Shown here in pieces: positions 51,300 through 64,000 of a DNA stretch of 64,000 bases. Each line of letters starts with the position of its first letter. Positions within the stretch are counted from its first letter, which is position 1. The DNA comes from Tanytarsus gracilentus (lineage: Eukaryota; Arthropoda; Insecta; Diptera; Chironomidae). A program made the position numbers and the translations under genes. The stretch covers positions 6,790,501-6,854,500 of the forward strand of contig JAXRKN010000037.1 of the NCBI GenBank assembly GCA_038502055.1. The letters run 5' to 3'. The notes below the pieces were generated by a model. It was not told the DNA's origin and made no database searches. It worked only from the letters and a program-made list of their open reading frames with translations.

Positions 51300-53490
51300 A
51301 TTTGACTAGTCATAAAAAGCATTAAAGTATTTCAGTGTTACCTTTTTAATGCGAAATCGATTTCTGATTTATCTTTGATGGATGGCAGAAAGACCCTCGT
51401 TTACGCCGCGCTGGTGTCGTGCACCTTTTTTAACCCCCTCCGATAAAAAGGGATTATAAAAAGTTAATGATTCAAAGGCACGAAAATTATTTGCATGCAA
51501 ATTGACGTACATTAAAAGATAGCACCCACAAATCGGCAGAACGAGAGTCATAAAAGAGAATTTCAATAAATATGCATTGGTATGTTAAAGTGTCGTTGGC
51601 ACACATGTTGAGTGACATGAGAATTTATTTTCGCCGCTAGTCAGAGAAAAAATGCTTTCATGAGAGTGTGAGACGATGTGTAGAGTTTTATGGAGCACTT
51701 GAAAGAAGCTTTTTGTGGATGCAATTCAGCATTGAAAGTCCTGTGAGTTCATTCAGCAAATGAAATAAAAAAAGGAGAAATTTACACAAAAGGAGTGAAC
51801 GAGAGGGAAAAGGCAACATCAAACAACATTGGTATCGGTATTCGTGTCACGTATTGCCATAAAGAAAGTTGTTTTCGGGGTTATATTGGAAAAACATGAA
51901 ATATCTCCGTCGGAGGTTGAAAGATGGAGCAAAAGATACGATGAGAGAATGAGGTTATGGGAATAGAGAGCGGGCATGCAAGTACATACACATATTTTCT
52001 TACTTCCTCTTTCAATTTCAGACTCAATATTTTATTTAAGTTTCAAGGGCCAAACCAATTATTTAACCACACAACAAAAGGAATCTCAAACACACATTTT
52101 CACGAGAATTTTATGTAGGGACTTGAACAAAAAAGCCTTTAAATCCTCTTTTTCCCTTAAAAATAGAACGCCTCGAACCCGGTGAATAAAAAATTCGATT
52201 TTATATGAGAATTTATCGTTGGCACATGTCTGGATTTGCGTTCAACTTCGATGTGTGTTATTGACTTTTTAGAGGTTCTTAGAAAATATTGCGGAGTAAA
52301 TAAATTATGGCAGTGATGCGGAATCCTGTCCTCTTTTATGACTGCATTTTTGTGATGTTTAAAATTTAAAAAATGTTAATTTTATTTTCATGTAAAATTT
52401 AAATTTATTTGAAATGAAATTTGTTCATTTCTTCAATTCATTTCAAAAGCTTTTCAATTTAAAATACAAGTTTGCATAAGTGCACTGTAATCTGATGGTA
52501 AAATGCCACTTTTGAATTTTGAAAGCGTGATTGATTGCAGTCGGTAAATCGTAGATTACCAATATGTTCATATGCGATTTCTATTCATGACACGGATGTC
52601 AATTTCATTTGGCGGCGAGTAAATGGCAAGCCCATAACCATTGTCGACTGTGGCAAGTGTTGTCTCCGAAGGTTTGAAGAGAATCAATGATGTTGAGCTG
52701 AGTGGCTAGAAAAAGTTTAATTCATCTATTTTATAATGCTAAAATATTGTGCTCGTGTCCTTGGATGAAATTAATTTGAAGCTCTGATGAAGATGTTGAA
52801 TATCATAATTATTATCCTTAGTTGAATTTAGAATATAATAATTAGGTTGTTTTGGTAGCTGAGGTGCGCCGTCAATTATTATGAGCTACCCAAATCCTCG
52901 AGTGTCTTTGCCAATTTTAACATCATCATCGAGGTACCCAATTAAAATAAATGTAGTTTCATTTTCATGCAAGTCAAGGACATCCAGTAATGGAGTGCAT
53001 GTACAAGAACATTACGTTCGCATTAAATTAATTAAAGGTTTCCATGGGTTGTAATTTCATTACTCACATCAATTACACTGGCATACATTTCTTCCAAGCT
53101 ATGAGCGTCCCAGCATTTTGCAGATTACAATATATACGTGAGATATTTGAGACTCATAGTCAGGTTTTAATAAACTTTTCCACCAACGCCTGAAAAAGTG
53201 TCAGTTTGAGCATGACTCTCCGTTCATTATAAAGCAGAGCTATGAAAGTGTTCAACCCACTCTCATTCGAAAGGTGCAAACTACCCTTTTAGCACCTCTG
53301 TGCTTTTCGATTGTGTAAAGGTAAAGTTTAAGAACAAAATAAATTTCGCTTACCTTCAACTCCCGCTACAATAAATACCTTTGTGTAGCTCTCATTCATC
53401 ATGCTTTTTATAATTATCACGTGACTTAGACTTTCATCGCCTTTAATTTTGGAACAAGAAAGCAATTTTTTTTCAACTGCCTTCAAATGA
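51300..53490. other. Non-coding spacer
   Basis: No supported gene between the cysteine-rich gene and the fatty acid synthase relic. The frame at 51,976-52,185 has no recognisable domain. Confidence 0.55.
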
Positions 53491-53491
53491 C

Positions 53492-56400
53492 TCAAGGATT
53501 GGAGCTTATAAAGTTGAATTCACGCTCGAGAGATTTGAAAATATCCACAATCATTAGTGAGTCCATTCTAAGTTTCATTTTCAAAGACAAAGTTTTAATG
53601 TGTCTAATAGACATTATATTCATTATCATCTCGACAATGTTTTCGCCTATAAAGCTCTTTTCAGTAACAACCATGCTGGAGACAATTGCACTATTAACTG
53701 TCATTAGAGTGTCGAAACATGACGAGATTCACTGCTGCAGTGAACTTTTGTGTCCTCACCGATTGCACACCATTCAATGGCTTTTTGAGGGAAATTTGCC
53801 TTATGACACTGCTCAATTATCCTTTCCATCACCAACTTTGCCACACCGTAATTACTCTGACCGGCATGACACACTCAAAAAGACGATTAAATGTTGGTTG
53901 ACGTGACATTTTATCGAGATAATCTGTTGCAACTGCCTTCGGTGTCATGCAATCAACAAATGACGCGCAATCTTGATTTTCGAGTATGCAGTCACTCAGA
54001 CGTACAACAAAATTGCAGATTCTGCTGACATGTCCAAGTTTAATTGCATCCTTAATTAGTTTATCACAGCCGTACTATGTCAAAATTTCATTTATTTTAA
54101 CGATGACTTTTATACCTTACAATCCTAGAAGATTTTGAGAGTTAATTTTGAAGCTTGTGAGAAATGCAATCTCGACTAATTTATAAAATTAAGAGCATCT
54201 CAAGATTAATTGAGACTTAACCTTATTCTAGAAGCTTGATATGATTAAGTGAATTCTAGGATTGAATTAATTTTTGCAACCCTCAACACCATCAAATCTG
54301 CGTGCTTCAATCCGAAACCACTTAATTTACCCAAAATTGTGGACGAATGATTTGAATTGTAATAAATTTTCGGTAAAAAAGCTATCAGTGTCACTCTATC
54401 AGTTTCGTTCGCTCGCATTTCAGAAATGATTTTTCGTGTAAGTCGGAAGGGCTAGAATAGATTTGTCTTAAGTGGTTTTATAATGTTCCTTTTAGGGTCA
54501 TCATTGTAAGGCTTTTTCTGTATCTTTGCGGTTAATTTTTAATCAAGTTTTTAGTAAAATTAATTTCAATAAAAGGAAAACATATTTTCTTAAAAGGAGC
54601 TTGAAATATTATATCAACAATTTCTTGAGGAAAAAGTCCACATATCAAATTTATCAATTTGCAAAAAATTACTTCCTTTCCCCAGGCATTTACTTGAAGC
54701 TTATAATTTCACTTCCAAGAGGGAATTCAAGATAAAGTCAATTCCCTTGCCACGTGTTTGCTGAATAATTAAATCTCAACCCTGAGGAGAAATGTCACGT
54801 GAATTGTTAAGAAGAAAGCAGCTTTGCTAGTTCCGCATATGCTTGAAACAGTTGCAGCCAAAGACCTTCGAATTTTTCATTCCGATAACGTGACGTTCAT
54901 CGGATGAAGTTTTAGAAAAGTTCTAATCCCATAATACAAAACTGATCGCTTTTCTCTTATAAATCTGAGCCTTCCGGTTGCCGACATCACATCACGGAAA
55001 TTGAGCGAAGCAAATTGGACTCTAACGATACCATCGCCTCGAGGTTCTAATGGACTTTGAAGCCATTTAATTGACGATAAATCTCAACATTGTAAGCTAT
55101 TGGCATGGCAACAAATCTCTTGTGGTCTAGTCTCATGTGATGGTGTTAAGAGAAAATGCTTATAACTGCCTTATTTACCATCTCGATAGACATTCACGCA
55201 TAGTTTCTTCTTCCTTTTGATATTTATAGAACTGATACAAAATGTCAAATGTCGGAGCATTAAGATCATCAATAAATACACATTCGAGATTAATTTCGTT
55301 CGAATACAATTGGAAAGACCGAGAATAATTAAAAAATACTTTTTTCTCTGCAAACACAGGGGTAGGTTTAAATATTTGAGATGAACGTTCAAAAATTTTG
55401 TTAATGTTGAATAAATTTGTGGGTGGTTGAGGTTGATACTGAATTAAAGCCAAATTTTTCATTTCATTATTGAATAAAGTAAAATCGACAATGTTGAATC
55501 CGACAGTGAGTCAATAAATTTGCGAAATCTCACTCACCATCGGCTCTCATGACGTGACGAAGACATTTTCATTTTGCGATGCAATCGTTTCCATAAATTG
55601 AGTGTCAGCAAGACAATTCGATCGAATAACAAAAGTGACACTCGTGAAGGTTGAAAAGTTTCCATCTGATACGTCGACACTCTCGAATTTCGGCTCATCC
55701 TTCGTCGATATTAAGTAAGTCAATTTGGCGAGAAACGAGTGGCAAATCACTTAATGGAATTTTCCCATCGCTCATATCGACTGCTAACACTTTCAGCATT
55801 TGTAAATTTTCGAGTGCCAATTGAACGCAAAAGTGTGCCGTGTCACTGTTTGAGAATTGATTTTTTTTTAGAATGGCGGTCGAAGTATTGAAATCCCACA
55901 GCAAGTTGAGTTCATGAGCTTTTAAGATGTTATCGGAGTCGGTACTCAGTATCACCAGGTGTTCTTTTGTCTTTATCACAACTCGCCTTAAATTCCAACG
56001 ATCGAGATTTTTTTTGCAATTATCTGAAGTTGAAGAAAGTCGACCCAATTTGATTTCTTTTTAATCTTCTAGTGTCGTTTTCACTGAGATCAGAAGAGAT
56101 TTTAAAATAGTAACCATTGAGTTAAAAGTCATCCGATGTCAAATCGTCTGCTTCATCTTTCTGTGTTATTCTCAAATTATCGCCGCATCAATCTAAATTG
56201 CGACTGCATTTTTACTTTCGATAACTTCAAACTTTTTCCATATTAGTTCGATTGATTATTGAACGCAAAATCTTCGAATTAATCATAGAAATTTTAGAAA
56301 ATCTCTTGAAATTGTTGAGCGATGAGTTGCAAACATGAACTAAATAATTGATGGCAGGAAATAACTCTCGTATGAACTGATACTTCGAAATCTTGAAAAC

Positions 56401-57401
56401 TAATATCAACGAAAATTTTAGTGCTTTTTAGGCACAAAGAAACTTTTGCTAAAATCACATTGAGTAGTCTCAAAGGAGTTGAACGTGAGACGGGAAACTG
56501 TATAGGTAGAAAAAAGTTTGCTGATATCCATGTCAATGCCGTTCTCGAACAAATTCCCAATGCATCCATGAAGAAGAGCGAATTCATTCTGTGACCTCGT
56601 TTCGTAACACCTACGTGAAGGCCGTCTGGGAATGAACGTTTCAAAATAGCTTCGAGTAATCCATGAGGTGCGATTTTGATGGTGAGTGCATTTTTCGGCA
56701 GGTGTTTGGACGGTTTCTCGATGAAGATAATTTTTCTGATATTTAGCTGATGAAAATCGACTTTCCGGGTTATTCCATTTGCCAGATGGTACGCTCGAAA
56801 CTAATCCACTTTGAGGAAAGCTCTCGGGAGACTGTTATCACTTCACCTAATCGAGAAAAGAGCTTCGTACCCGTTTCCGCGATGTAATTCGGGTGATATG
56901 GAATGTTTGAACATGCAACTTCCTTTGCAAAATATTTTTTGCTCTAGAGCTTTTGAACATAATCTGCGATTAAGTCAGCTGGTCCGGAAATGGTTGAGCA
57001 ATCAGAACTATTATGACATGCGATTTCCACTTCATCCAACAGCATGTCCTTAAGCAAACTCCAACCACTGCCGTTGAGCCGTAAATATCCTCCTACTCTA
57101 AACTTGCCATTCCTCTCGAGTAAGTCGACAAAATCATTTCCTCGTCCGTTAAACAGCCATCGGCATAAGCATACCGACTGAGTGTCCAATAATGAAATCT
57201 GGCTCAATTCCTATTGCTCTTAATATGTCCGTTAATCCAATTTGAATTGCCGCAATTCCAACAAACGAGTGCAGAATGTTGTCAAACATTTTCGTATCAT
57301 TTGACGTCAGAATTTCTTGCTTTGTGGCGAGGATTTTATGACATTTGTTAATAGCGGACTCAAAGAGTGCAATTTTCCATAATTTTCACCATTTCATGCC
57401 G
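53492..57401 (-). pseudogene. Fatty acid synthase pseudogene (acyltransferase to acyl carrier domain)
   Basis: Read on the minus strand, fragments follow the domain order of animal fatty acid synthase. Acyltransferase: SGMGMKWW, then GHSVG at 57,173-57,187, ACHNSSDCSTISGP at about 57,010, and SNIPYH at 56,893-56,910. The linker before the dehydratase includes APHGLLEAILKRSFPDG. The pseudo-methyltransferase region lies at about 56,050-55,550 and the start of the enoyl reductase (YQ/VQFASLNFRDVM) at about 55,000. Ketoreductase: GQSNYGVAKLVMERI at about 53,860. Acyl carrier: MDSLM at about 53,560. The copy is broken by many frameshifts and stops. One frameshift falls directly after GHSVG and a TAG stop lies at 56,944-56,946. 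About 3.9 kb stands where roughly 5 kb is expected, so segments are deleted. The upstream edge keeps a splice acceptor (cttacag), which favours a decayed gene duplicate over a retrocopy. The ketosynthase part is absent upstream. Confidence 0.85.
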
Positions 57402-58825
57402 CTGTAAGAGAAAATGAAAATTTGGTTTTTAGACGATGCAAAATTGTCCACATGAAAATGCAAATTGCACTTTCGAGATGATCTTTATCGTTTATAGAGG
57501 GATTGAAAATTATTTCAGAAAATGAGCTGTGGAAATTTTACCGCTATTATTTTGCGTAAATATTTCGTAGCCACGAATGTTCGAAGAATTCGTAGCTGTT
57601 TTAACATTTTGAGGCAGTGCCACATATTATGCATCCAAAGGTTGACGATATTTAAAATTGCATTTACTGCTTTTTCGTTTCTGTCCGCGGACAAATATTT
57701 AAAGGTGAAAATTTCGTGATTTTTATTTTTCTTTAAATTTAGTATCCACATGGACAACATCAAAATATTATAAATTAAATTAAAACTTCACTCGATAATT
57801 ACGTGCGTGTTTTAATGAAATTCCAAATTTACCGAATTATTTTAATTAAATCCAAACAACAAGTGGCGCTTTGATAACTTAAATCAGGTTTAAAATGCGT
57901 GCTCTAACAACATCATCGAATACACAACATCAACAAGGAGGAGCCAGGATTAAAAAATTATGAATAAAGATAAGAAGTGAAAAGTTGATGTTAATTAAAA
58001 TTTTCGCGTTATGTTCTTATGATGGAGTGAGAAAAATTAATTATGAGTAAAATTTTATGAAATATAGGTCATAACACGAAGCGCCTTGTTACAAGTTGGC
58101 TTAAGTGGCAGAAATGAAAGGAAAAACGAGATTCATTAAAAATTCATGGACTCTAATTAATCAACTCTTAAAGCCTATTAAAAATAATGCGCAAAATTCC
58201 TAGAAAGTTACAAAAAGTTGCCAAAATATAAAAGTGCTGAAAATTTTCACAGAATCAATTGTAAAGTTTTTATCAATCTTTTCACCTGTTTATCATTTTC
58301 AAATATTTAAAAGCATGAATTTTAATTTAGTAAACAAATTAATAATTAACTGTTTAAAAATTTATTTATCAAATATTAAAATTAAAGTTTGATAGTGACA
58401 CACTTTTGCGCATCAGATTTATTTTGCAATATTTTTTTCTTGCACAATGTTTTTTCAAACAATTTTATGACATTATATTCAAAATGTGGTGCAACCGACT
58501 AAATTAAAAATTAAAACAATTTTCTCCGAATTCAGTCCAACAAAATGTGAATATTTAGATTTTTTACTGCTCGATGTAAATTTGAAAATATTATTTTCGT
58601 TTATTTTTAAAAGATGGCGCTGTAGGTAAAATCTGCTATAAAATTTTCTAACAGATTTTTCGGTCATAGTTTATGATATTAAAAATATATGCTGAAACAC
58701 AAAAATTATAAAGTCAGAGTAAAATTTGTTTCCTTCCTGAAGAAAATTAAATTTTAATGCAAGATACCAAAAATTTAGTAAATTTCCAAATTAATAAAGA
58801 AATACTTGAAGTTACACTGATTATT
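57402..58825. other. Non-coding spacer between the synthase relic and Dbx
   Basis: AT-rich with no supported gene. The part next to 57,402 would be intron of the former synthase gene. I did not recognise any ketosynthase remnant. Confidence 0.5.
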
Positions 58826-58829
58826 AATT

Positions 58830-58835
58830 TTTATT
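58830..58835 (-). terminator. Dbx: Candidate polyadenylation signal of Dbx
   Basis: AATAAA on the minus strand, about 270 bases beyond the Dbx stop codon. Other hexamers are possible in this AT-rich 3' region. Confidence 0.4.
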
Positions 58836-59103
58836 CATTCTTAAAAGTTACACATTTTTCTCTAAATTACCGTGTGTTACAATTAATACATTTCATAATT
58901 TTACGAACTTAAATTATTTTTAAATATGTTGATGTATTTTGTACATGTCGTATACTAGAAACTAAAAATCTTAATTAAATTTATAAATTATTCTGAAAAA
59001 TTGACGTGTTAGTGTATTTAACAATAAAATAATTCTAACCATGATTATTCAAGCTGTACAATTAAAGAAATTCCTTTTAAAGTTAATCTTCATCTTCAGG
59101 AAG

Positions 59104-59576
59104 TCACGTGACATTTATTTCCTCGCTATCATCCGAATTTGTATCATAATCGTCATAATACATGGAACTGCTTTGATTGCTGAATGTCTTCACACTTCCA
59201 TCCGACGAATGATTATCGTAGAAATTGTTAAATAATTGACCTATCGGAGGAGGATTTCCACCTGTCATTTGTTGCCTTGAATTCATTTCGTCAACCTCAA
59301 ATTTAAATTCACCCGCTTTTTTGCCTAAAATCATGAATTTTTGATCGATGGGTGATGCCTTATTCGGCGATGATTGACTTGAAGGTGAACGCATCATCAA
59401 TTGTTGCTGTTGCTCGACGACATTGCAGCCCGATGAAGATGCAGATGATGGCGAATGTGGCGATTGACGATCACCTTTAGCATCAGAGAGGTCTGGATTT
59501 GGATTGTTTTTATTTGGTAATGTTTGCTCACGAGAACCACCGCTCGCTAAAAGTTCTCGTTCCTTTGAATTACGCC
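59104..59576 (-). CDS. Dbx: Dbx homeobox protein, last coding exon
   Basis: The acceptor is ttttttag. The first bases GG join T of the previous exon to give Trp56 of the homeodomain, then RNSKERELLASGG and SREQTLPNKNNPNPDLSD. This block after the homeodomain is diagnostic of the Dbx family in insects and vertebrates. A Ser/Pro/Gln-rich linker follows, with poly-Gln and repeated SPSS. The C-terminus is acidic and ends SDDSEEINVT, which resembles the acidic EEITV-type ending I recall from vertebrate DBX1. The exon encodes 156 residues after the split Trp, then TGA at 59,104-59,106. Dbx is a nuclear transcription factor that helps set interneuron identity. Confidence 0.93.
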
Positions 59577-59634
59577 CTAAAAAATCATAAAAATTATTAT
59601 CAAAATTTTTAAAAAAATTATTAGCAAAACTTAC

Positions 59635-59668
59635 ATTTCATGCGACGATTCTGGAACCAGATTTTGAC
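59635..59668 (-). CDS. Dbx: Dbx homeobox protein, internal homeodomain exon
   Basis: Only 34 bases. The acceptor is ttattgtag and the donor is AAAT|GTAAGT. It encodes VKIWFQNRRMK, homeodomain positions 45-55, including Asn51, the invariant DNA-contact residue of helix 3. The intron right before Val45 is a common homeobox intron position. The 58-base intron to the last exon is in phase. Helices 1 and 2 must come from an upstream exon, which I could not find up to 64,000. Confidence 0.92.
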
Positions 59669-62600
59669 CTACAATAAAAGTGAATAAAAAAATTAAAATC
59701 ACAATTTGGTAAACTCCAATCTTAAGCCTCTCATCATCTCCATAATTTTTTATTTCATTGTCATGAAATATTCAAAAACTCGAATTTAATTAAAATTTTA
59801 TTTTTGCTCTTGGGAGGGTTAAAAAAAATTTTGCTGCTGATAAAAACTTTTCTAATTTTCATATCATTTGAATTTCAATTTTCTGCACTGCGTTGAATGA
59901 CAACGAGATTTTTTTGTTGTTGATGGAAATTTTTAAATTGAAAAACTTTTTCATTCAACTTTTTTGTAAGAAAAAAAAACGCCGAAAGCTAAAAGTTGTT
60001 AAGATTTTTTATAACTTCCGATTTTTTTTAAAAAAGTTAAAAACTTTAGGACATCAAAAAAGGAAATGGCGACTTCCTTAAAGAATTTATTCATAAAAAT
60101 CATTCTTTCTAGTTTCTCACTTTATTAGCTAAAACAATTTGTCAATAAGCAATTTTCAGCATATCGGTGTGAAAAAGTAAAAGTGTGACTAACTAACAAC
60201 ATCATCTTTCATCAAATCATTCATTCGTTGTGTTCATGTCAAATACATTTTAAAACGAGTGTGACTTTGTTGATGAATAGAAATGCCGATGATGGATTAT
60301 GCTTTGAAAATTGAGATTTTACTGCCTTCAAAATGAGTCGTTAAATGTGGATGTGATTTAGTGGCAATTATCGAGCGATATTTGTCAACTCTTTAAAGGC
60401 TTTTGTGAAACGCTTCAAAATTTATTGCCTTCAAATTGATTTTTTAATGACTTCAAATGGGAGGTTTAGAGTTAGTGTGGTTTTTGCAATGATTTATTCA
60501 AATTTTGAATTTTTAATTGAAAAATTTATTTTAATTTTTAAAAAATATAATTTTTTTTCTAAAATATTTTTTAATCCCACATAATTCAATCTGATAATGA
60601 TATCATATTATTTTTCGATAAAATCCCTCAACCCAGTTATCGAAGGCAGAAATCGTTTTGAAATCAATTTGCTAATAGAGACTAAAGAGCAGAACACATA
60701 AAAAGAGGGTCAGAAACACGCCGAGATTGATATTAGGGATGAAATAATAATAATGTGCAACATACGTTGACGATCGACGGAAAAAAATGTTCAAAACACT
60801 CGTTGTGTGCATTCGGGAAGAAAAAGAGATTGTCAAATGAGGGGAGAGCAATTTGTTTTGCAAACTTTGGCTAATGTTAGAACTTAGAAAAGAGGGAAGA
60901 TTTTAAAAACAGATTTTTATCTTTGAAGTGAAATATTTTTTTAAAATTCTTCACTTGCTTAAGACTTTTTAAAATTTGTTCATTACAAAAATTTAAATTT
61001 GTAAAATTTAAAATGATTTTTAAGTAAATATTTTCGAATTTTTATCCCTTTTTAAAAACACAACATTTGTATGCATAAGAAATTAAAGGAATAAAGAAAT
61101 TCAATAAAAAAAGAGGGTGAAAATCCCTGGGAATGAATAAAAAATTAACCACAATTTAAATGCAGTTAAACAAAAGCATTAAATCTAATCTTCTTGTTTG
61201 CTTTTGTCATATCTCGAAGGCATCAAAAATCCTTCTTAATTTTACGTGTAATTGAGCATCAATTCGAATTTATATGTATAAAATAAATTAATTGTTGCTT
61301 CCTCAAGGGTATAAGCGTGCACTGATTGATTGAGGGTGGATGATTTTGACATAATTTATAAAATACCACAGAAATAGCAATTTTAAATGTGTCGACTGCA
61401 GAATATTTTTTAGGCTATTTTAAGATCGCATAAATGTGTGCACCAATTTTCTCGGTAAATTCATTCATTCTCAAGCCGATGCTAATCATTCATCAATACA
61501 TCATTGATGTCAAATGTGTGCTCGAACTCGCGAAACTCTTCTACACAGAGTAATATCAAATATTTGCAATGAATTTGTCCGCAAATACTCACGCAGTGCC
61601 GAGATGAAAGAATGACTTTGAAGAATGATTATTTACTTTATCAATTCTGCCATGTCGTCTCATCCATTCTGTATGGGAGGTACATTTGAGAATAGATTTA
61701 TGCGAGTCCCTCTCGCCACACAAAATTTGAGTGATGTGTCTCACTGAAGTTGACATGTGTAGATCTTCACAACTATATAAAATTTCCATGTTTGATAATC
61801 CATTACCAACTGATTTGTTTTTATTTGCACACAAATTCTAGTGCTGGGAAATTTTCGGTGACTATTTTCAAGTGTTTTTTTAACCGCAAGATAAAAACAA
61901 TTAATTTTGCAAAGTCATGCAGGCTATTGAAACTAATCAGGGTATTTAGTTTTAAGGTCACTTAGAAATTAGGAAAAGAGGACAAAAGAGAAAGAAATCA
62001 CGTTTTAGAATCGTCACTAACTTGCGTAAATTCGATGAGATTAAAAACACTTTTAAGTCCAACGGTCAAAAAATTTCCACAGTGCGCGAGCGACAATATT
62101 AGTTCGGCTCATTATCTTTCAACGTTATTTGCTCTTTCTGAATTTTACTAACGTGCATGATTCTGCGAAAACTGAAGATGTACTGGCATGACGTCAGAAT
62201 ATTTTTTTATTCACTTCTTTTTAGGCCATAAGCGCGCAAAAATTTAAGCTGGATTAGAGAAAAAATACCGTTGGCGAATCTTGCATCAATAGTTGTTATT
62301 TATTTGGCACAAGTAGAAAAGAATTAGGGAATTCCAGATAATTCTATTAAAAATAAATTGTTATGCGTATGGTAAACAATATTTTGCTACATCGCAATAT
62401 TCAGCACTTTTTTCCGATTATTTTGCCAACTCATTAAATCAATTTAATTAAACTAACTTAATAATATTGACAAAAACAACTTCACACGAAATGTTGTCGA
62501 GTGTCAAAATCATTTACCATATTTTAATTGAACTATCATAATTAATTTACATTAAATTTGCCCAAACTCGTTGCTTTGTTTGCGGAAAGCCACAAAATTA

Positions 62601-64000
62601 TTTCCCACACAAATAACGCATGCAATGACACACAAAATTATCGCTCCTGATGCTCATTTGCAATTTTGGCATTTTCATGAGAATTATTATTTATGATGAA
62701 AATGTGATGTGGAGTTCACTCAAAGAGCACTCACATTAAAATGTATCGAGAGTGTGTGCATAAGTTTTACATAAATTATCATCATCTCGTGCAAATATTG
62801 CGAATAATTGAAGATTCATCTAGAAAGTGATTCGTTTTCAGTTCATTAACATTTTGTATCCAGAAGGTCATGTTCAATAGATAAATATTGACATGCAATA
62901 TTCTCGAACGAGTGCATAATGCAATAGTCTTAAAATAATTTCAAAAGTGGAAAAATTTGGAGTGTATAAAAATTAATTAAAGAGTGTTAGACAGCCAGAC
63001 GACGGTAGCATGATAAATATACAAAGCTTAAGAGCACATAACACACTATAATTCAAAAACATTGTCGTCGACTGGTTTCCTGCCCGCCCACACAACAGAA
63101 GCAGTCTTTCTAACGATATGATCACAGAGAAGCAATGAAAACTGTCAACTGCACTAAACATCTAACACAAAATTTTCACTCCGCGTATATCGTACATGAA
63201 AAGGCGACATAAAATTGTGTGAAAATAAACAACAAGGCAGGAAAAAGAGTTTTTTTTTGCTGCAATGACATCCATGAAGTGTGAAGTTGTGATAGAATTT
63301 TAATGGGATTTTATCCGTTTGTGAGAGTGATTTTAGGACGCCCGGAGGAGGCGAACAAAAATTATTTCGAGTGCACTTCATTCCAAGTGATGAGGAAATT
63401 TTCTATAAAATCATTAAACACAGAGAAATTCTGCATTTCATGTCGCATGCTCGAAAGTTTCGTTACAAATTTAATTGGTTGTGCAATTGAGTTTAGAACA
63501 TAATAAAATGTCAAGAGAACAGCATCCACAAGCTGACCTGAAATTGAGTTAATCGCTGACCAATCATGGGAAAATTCGAATGTACATTACATGCACATTG
63601 TGCAGTGGTTCATGTATTCACAAAAATGTTTTTTCTTTGACAATTTTTTTATACCCAATCCTTTCATGCTCGAAGTCACCGTCAGTGTGGTGAAGTCTGC
63701 TGCAGAGATTTTTCCACATGCACGATTCTCACAGTGAACAACTCAATTTTTCATATATAAAGCGTATGTGAAAAAATTTCGTCATCATCGCCAAACTGTA
63801 TGATACCAAGTTCTTATAAAAAATATGACAGTTGGGTTTAGAACTTTTCCGTGAATTTTAAATTTGTCACATAACCACACGATCGAACACAGTAAACCAT
63901 CAGTAATTTTTCATTCCTTGTTGTTGCCACACCATCCATTCGATTTTTAGAGCGCAAATTTGCGTAACAAATTTTCAACATTTTTTTCAATCCCGCTTCC
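59669..64000. other. Dbx: Large Dbx intron, 5' end outside the window
   Basis: About 4.3 kb with no recognisable homeodomain exon on the minus strand, so the exon encoding helices 1 and 2 probably lies beyond 64,000. Frames at 61,589-61,834 and 63,154-63,503 have no domain or suitable splice sites. Confidence 0.6.

Noticed and set aside
53487..53906. 139-codon plus-strand frame
   Set aside because: It is antisense to the ketoreductase and acyl carrier parts of the fatty acid synthase relic.
56811..57053. 80-codon plus-strand frame
   Set aside because: Antisense to the acyltransferase part of the synthase relic.

Overview
The window is AT-rich, intron-rich eukaryotic DNA, almost certainly from an insect. 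The main evidence is a complete gene of the Dpr family, which is an arthropod neuronal immunoglobulin family. The short spliced introns, the degenerate insect-type fatty acid synthase copy and the foldback repeats fit a dipteran, but the exact taxon is inference. There are no bacterial operons, rRNA genes or CRISPR arrays.

Layout. Positions 1-28,000 hold no convincing protein-coding gene. They contain two foldback (long inverted repeat) elements at about 3,267-3,957 and 15,835-16,921, a Pol III tRNA-like unit at about 18,022-18,092 and an imperfect hairpin repeat at 24,704-24,875. From 28,025 to 42,379 on the minus strand lies a two-Ig-domain Dpr-family gene. I assembled it from eight coding exons, all joined in phase, giving 311 residues from start to stop. 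Its last large intron carries an (AC)n microsatellite and a 15-bp-type minisatellite. From 49,965 to 51,246 on the plus strand is a two-exon gene for a 407-residue cysteine/proline-rich protein with six in-register 21-residue repeats. From about 57,401 down to 53,492 on the minus strand is a decayed fatty acid synthase copy, recognisable from the acyltransferase to the acyl carrier domain. From 59,668 down to 59,104 on the minus strand are the last two coding exons of a Dbx homeobox gene. Its upstream exons are not visible and probably lie beyond 64,000.

How the genes relate. Dpr proteins are cell-surface receptors that choose synaptic partners by binding DIP proteins. Dbx is a homeodomain factor of interneuron fate. 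They share a strand and a neural theme, but nothing in the sequence shows common control. The cysteine-rich gene and the synthase relic sit between them and look unrelated. I found no clear sign of a new multi-gene system. The most unusual structures are the foldback elements whose arms are made of short tandem repeats.
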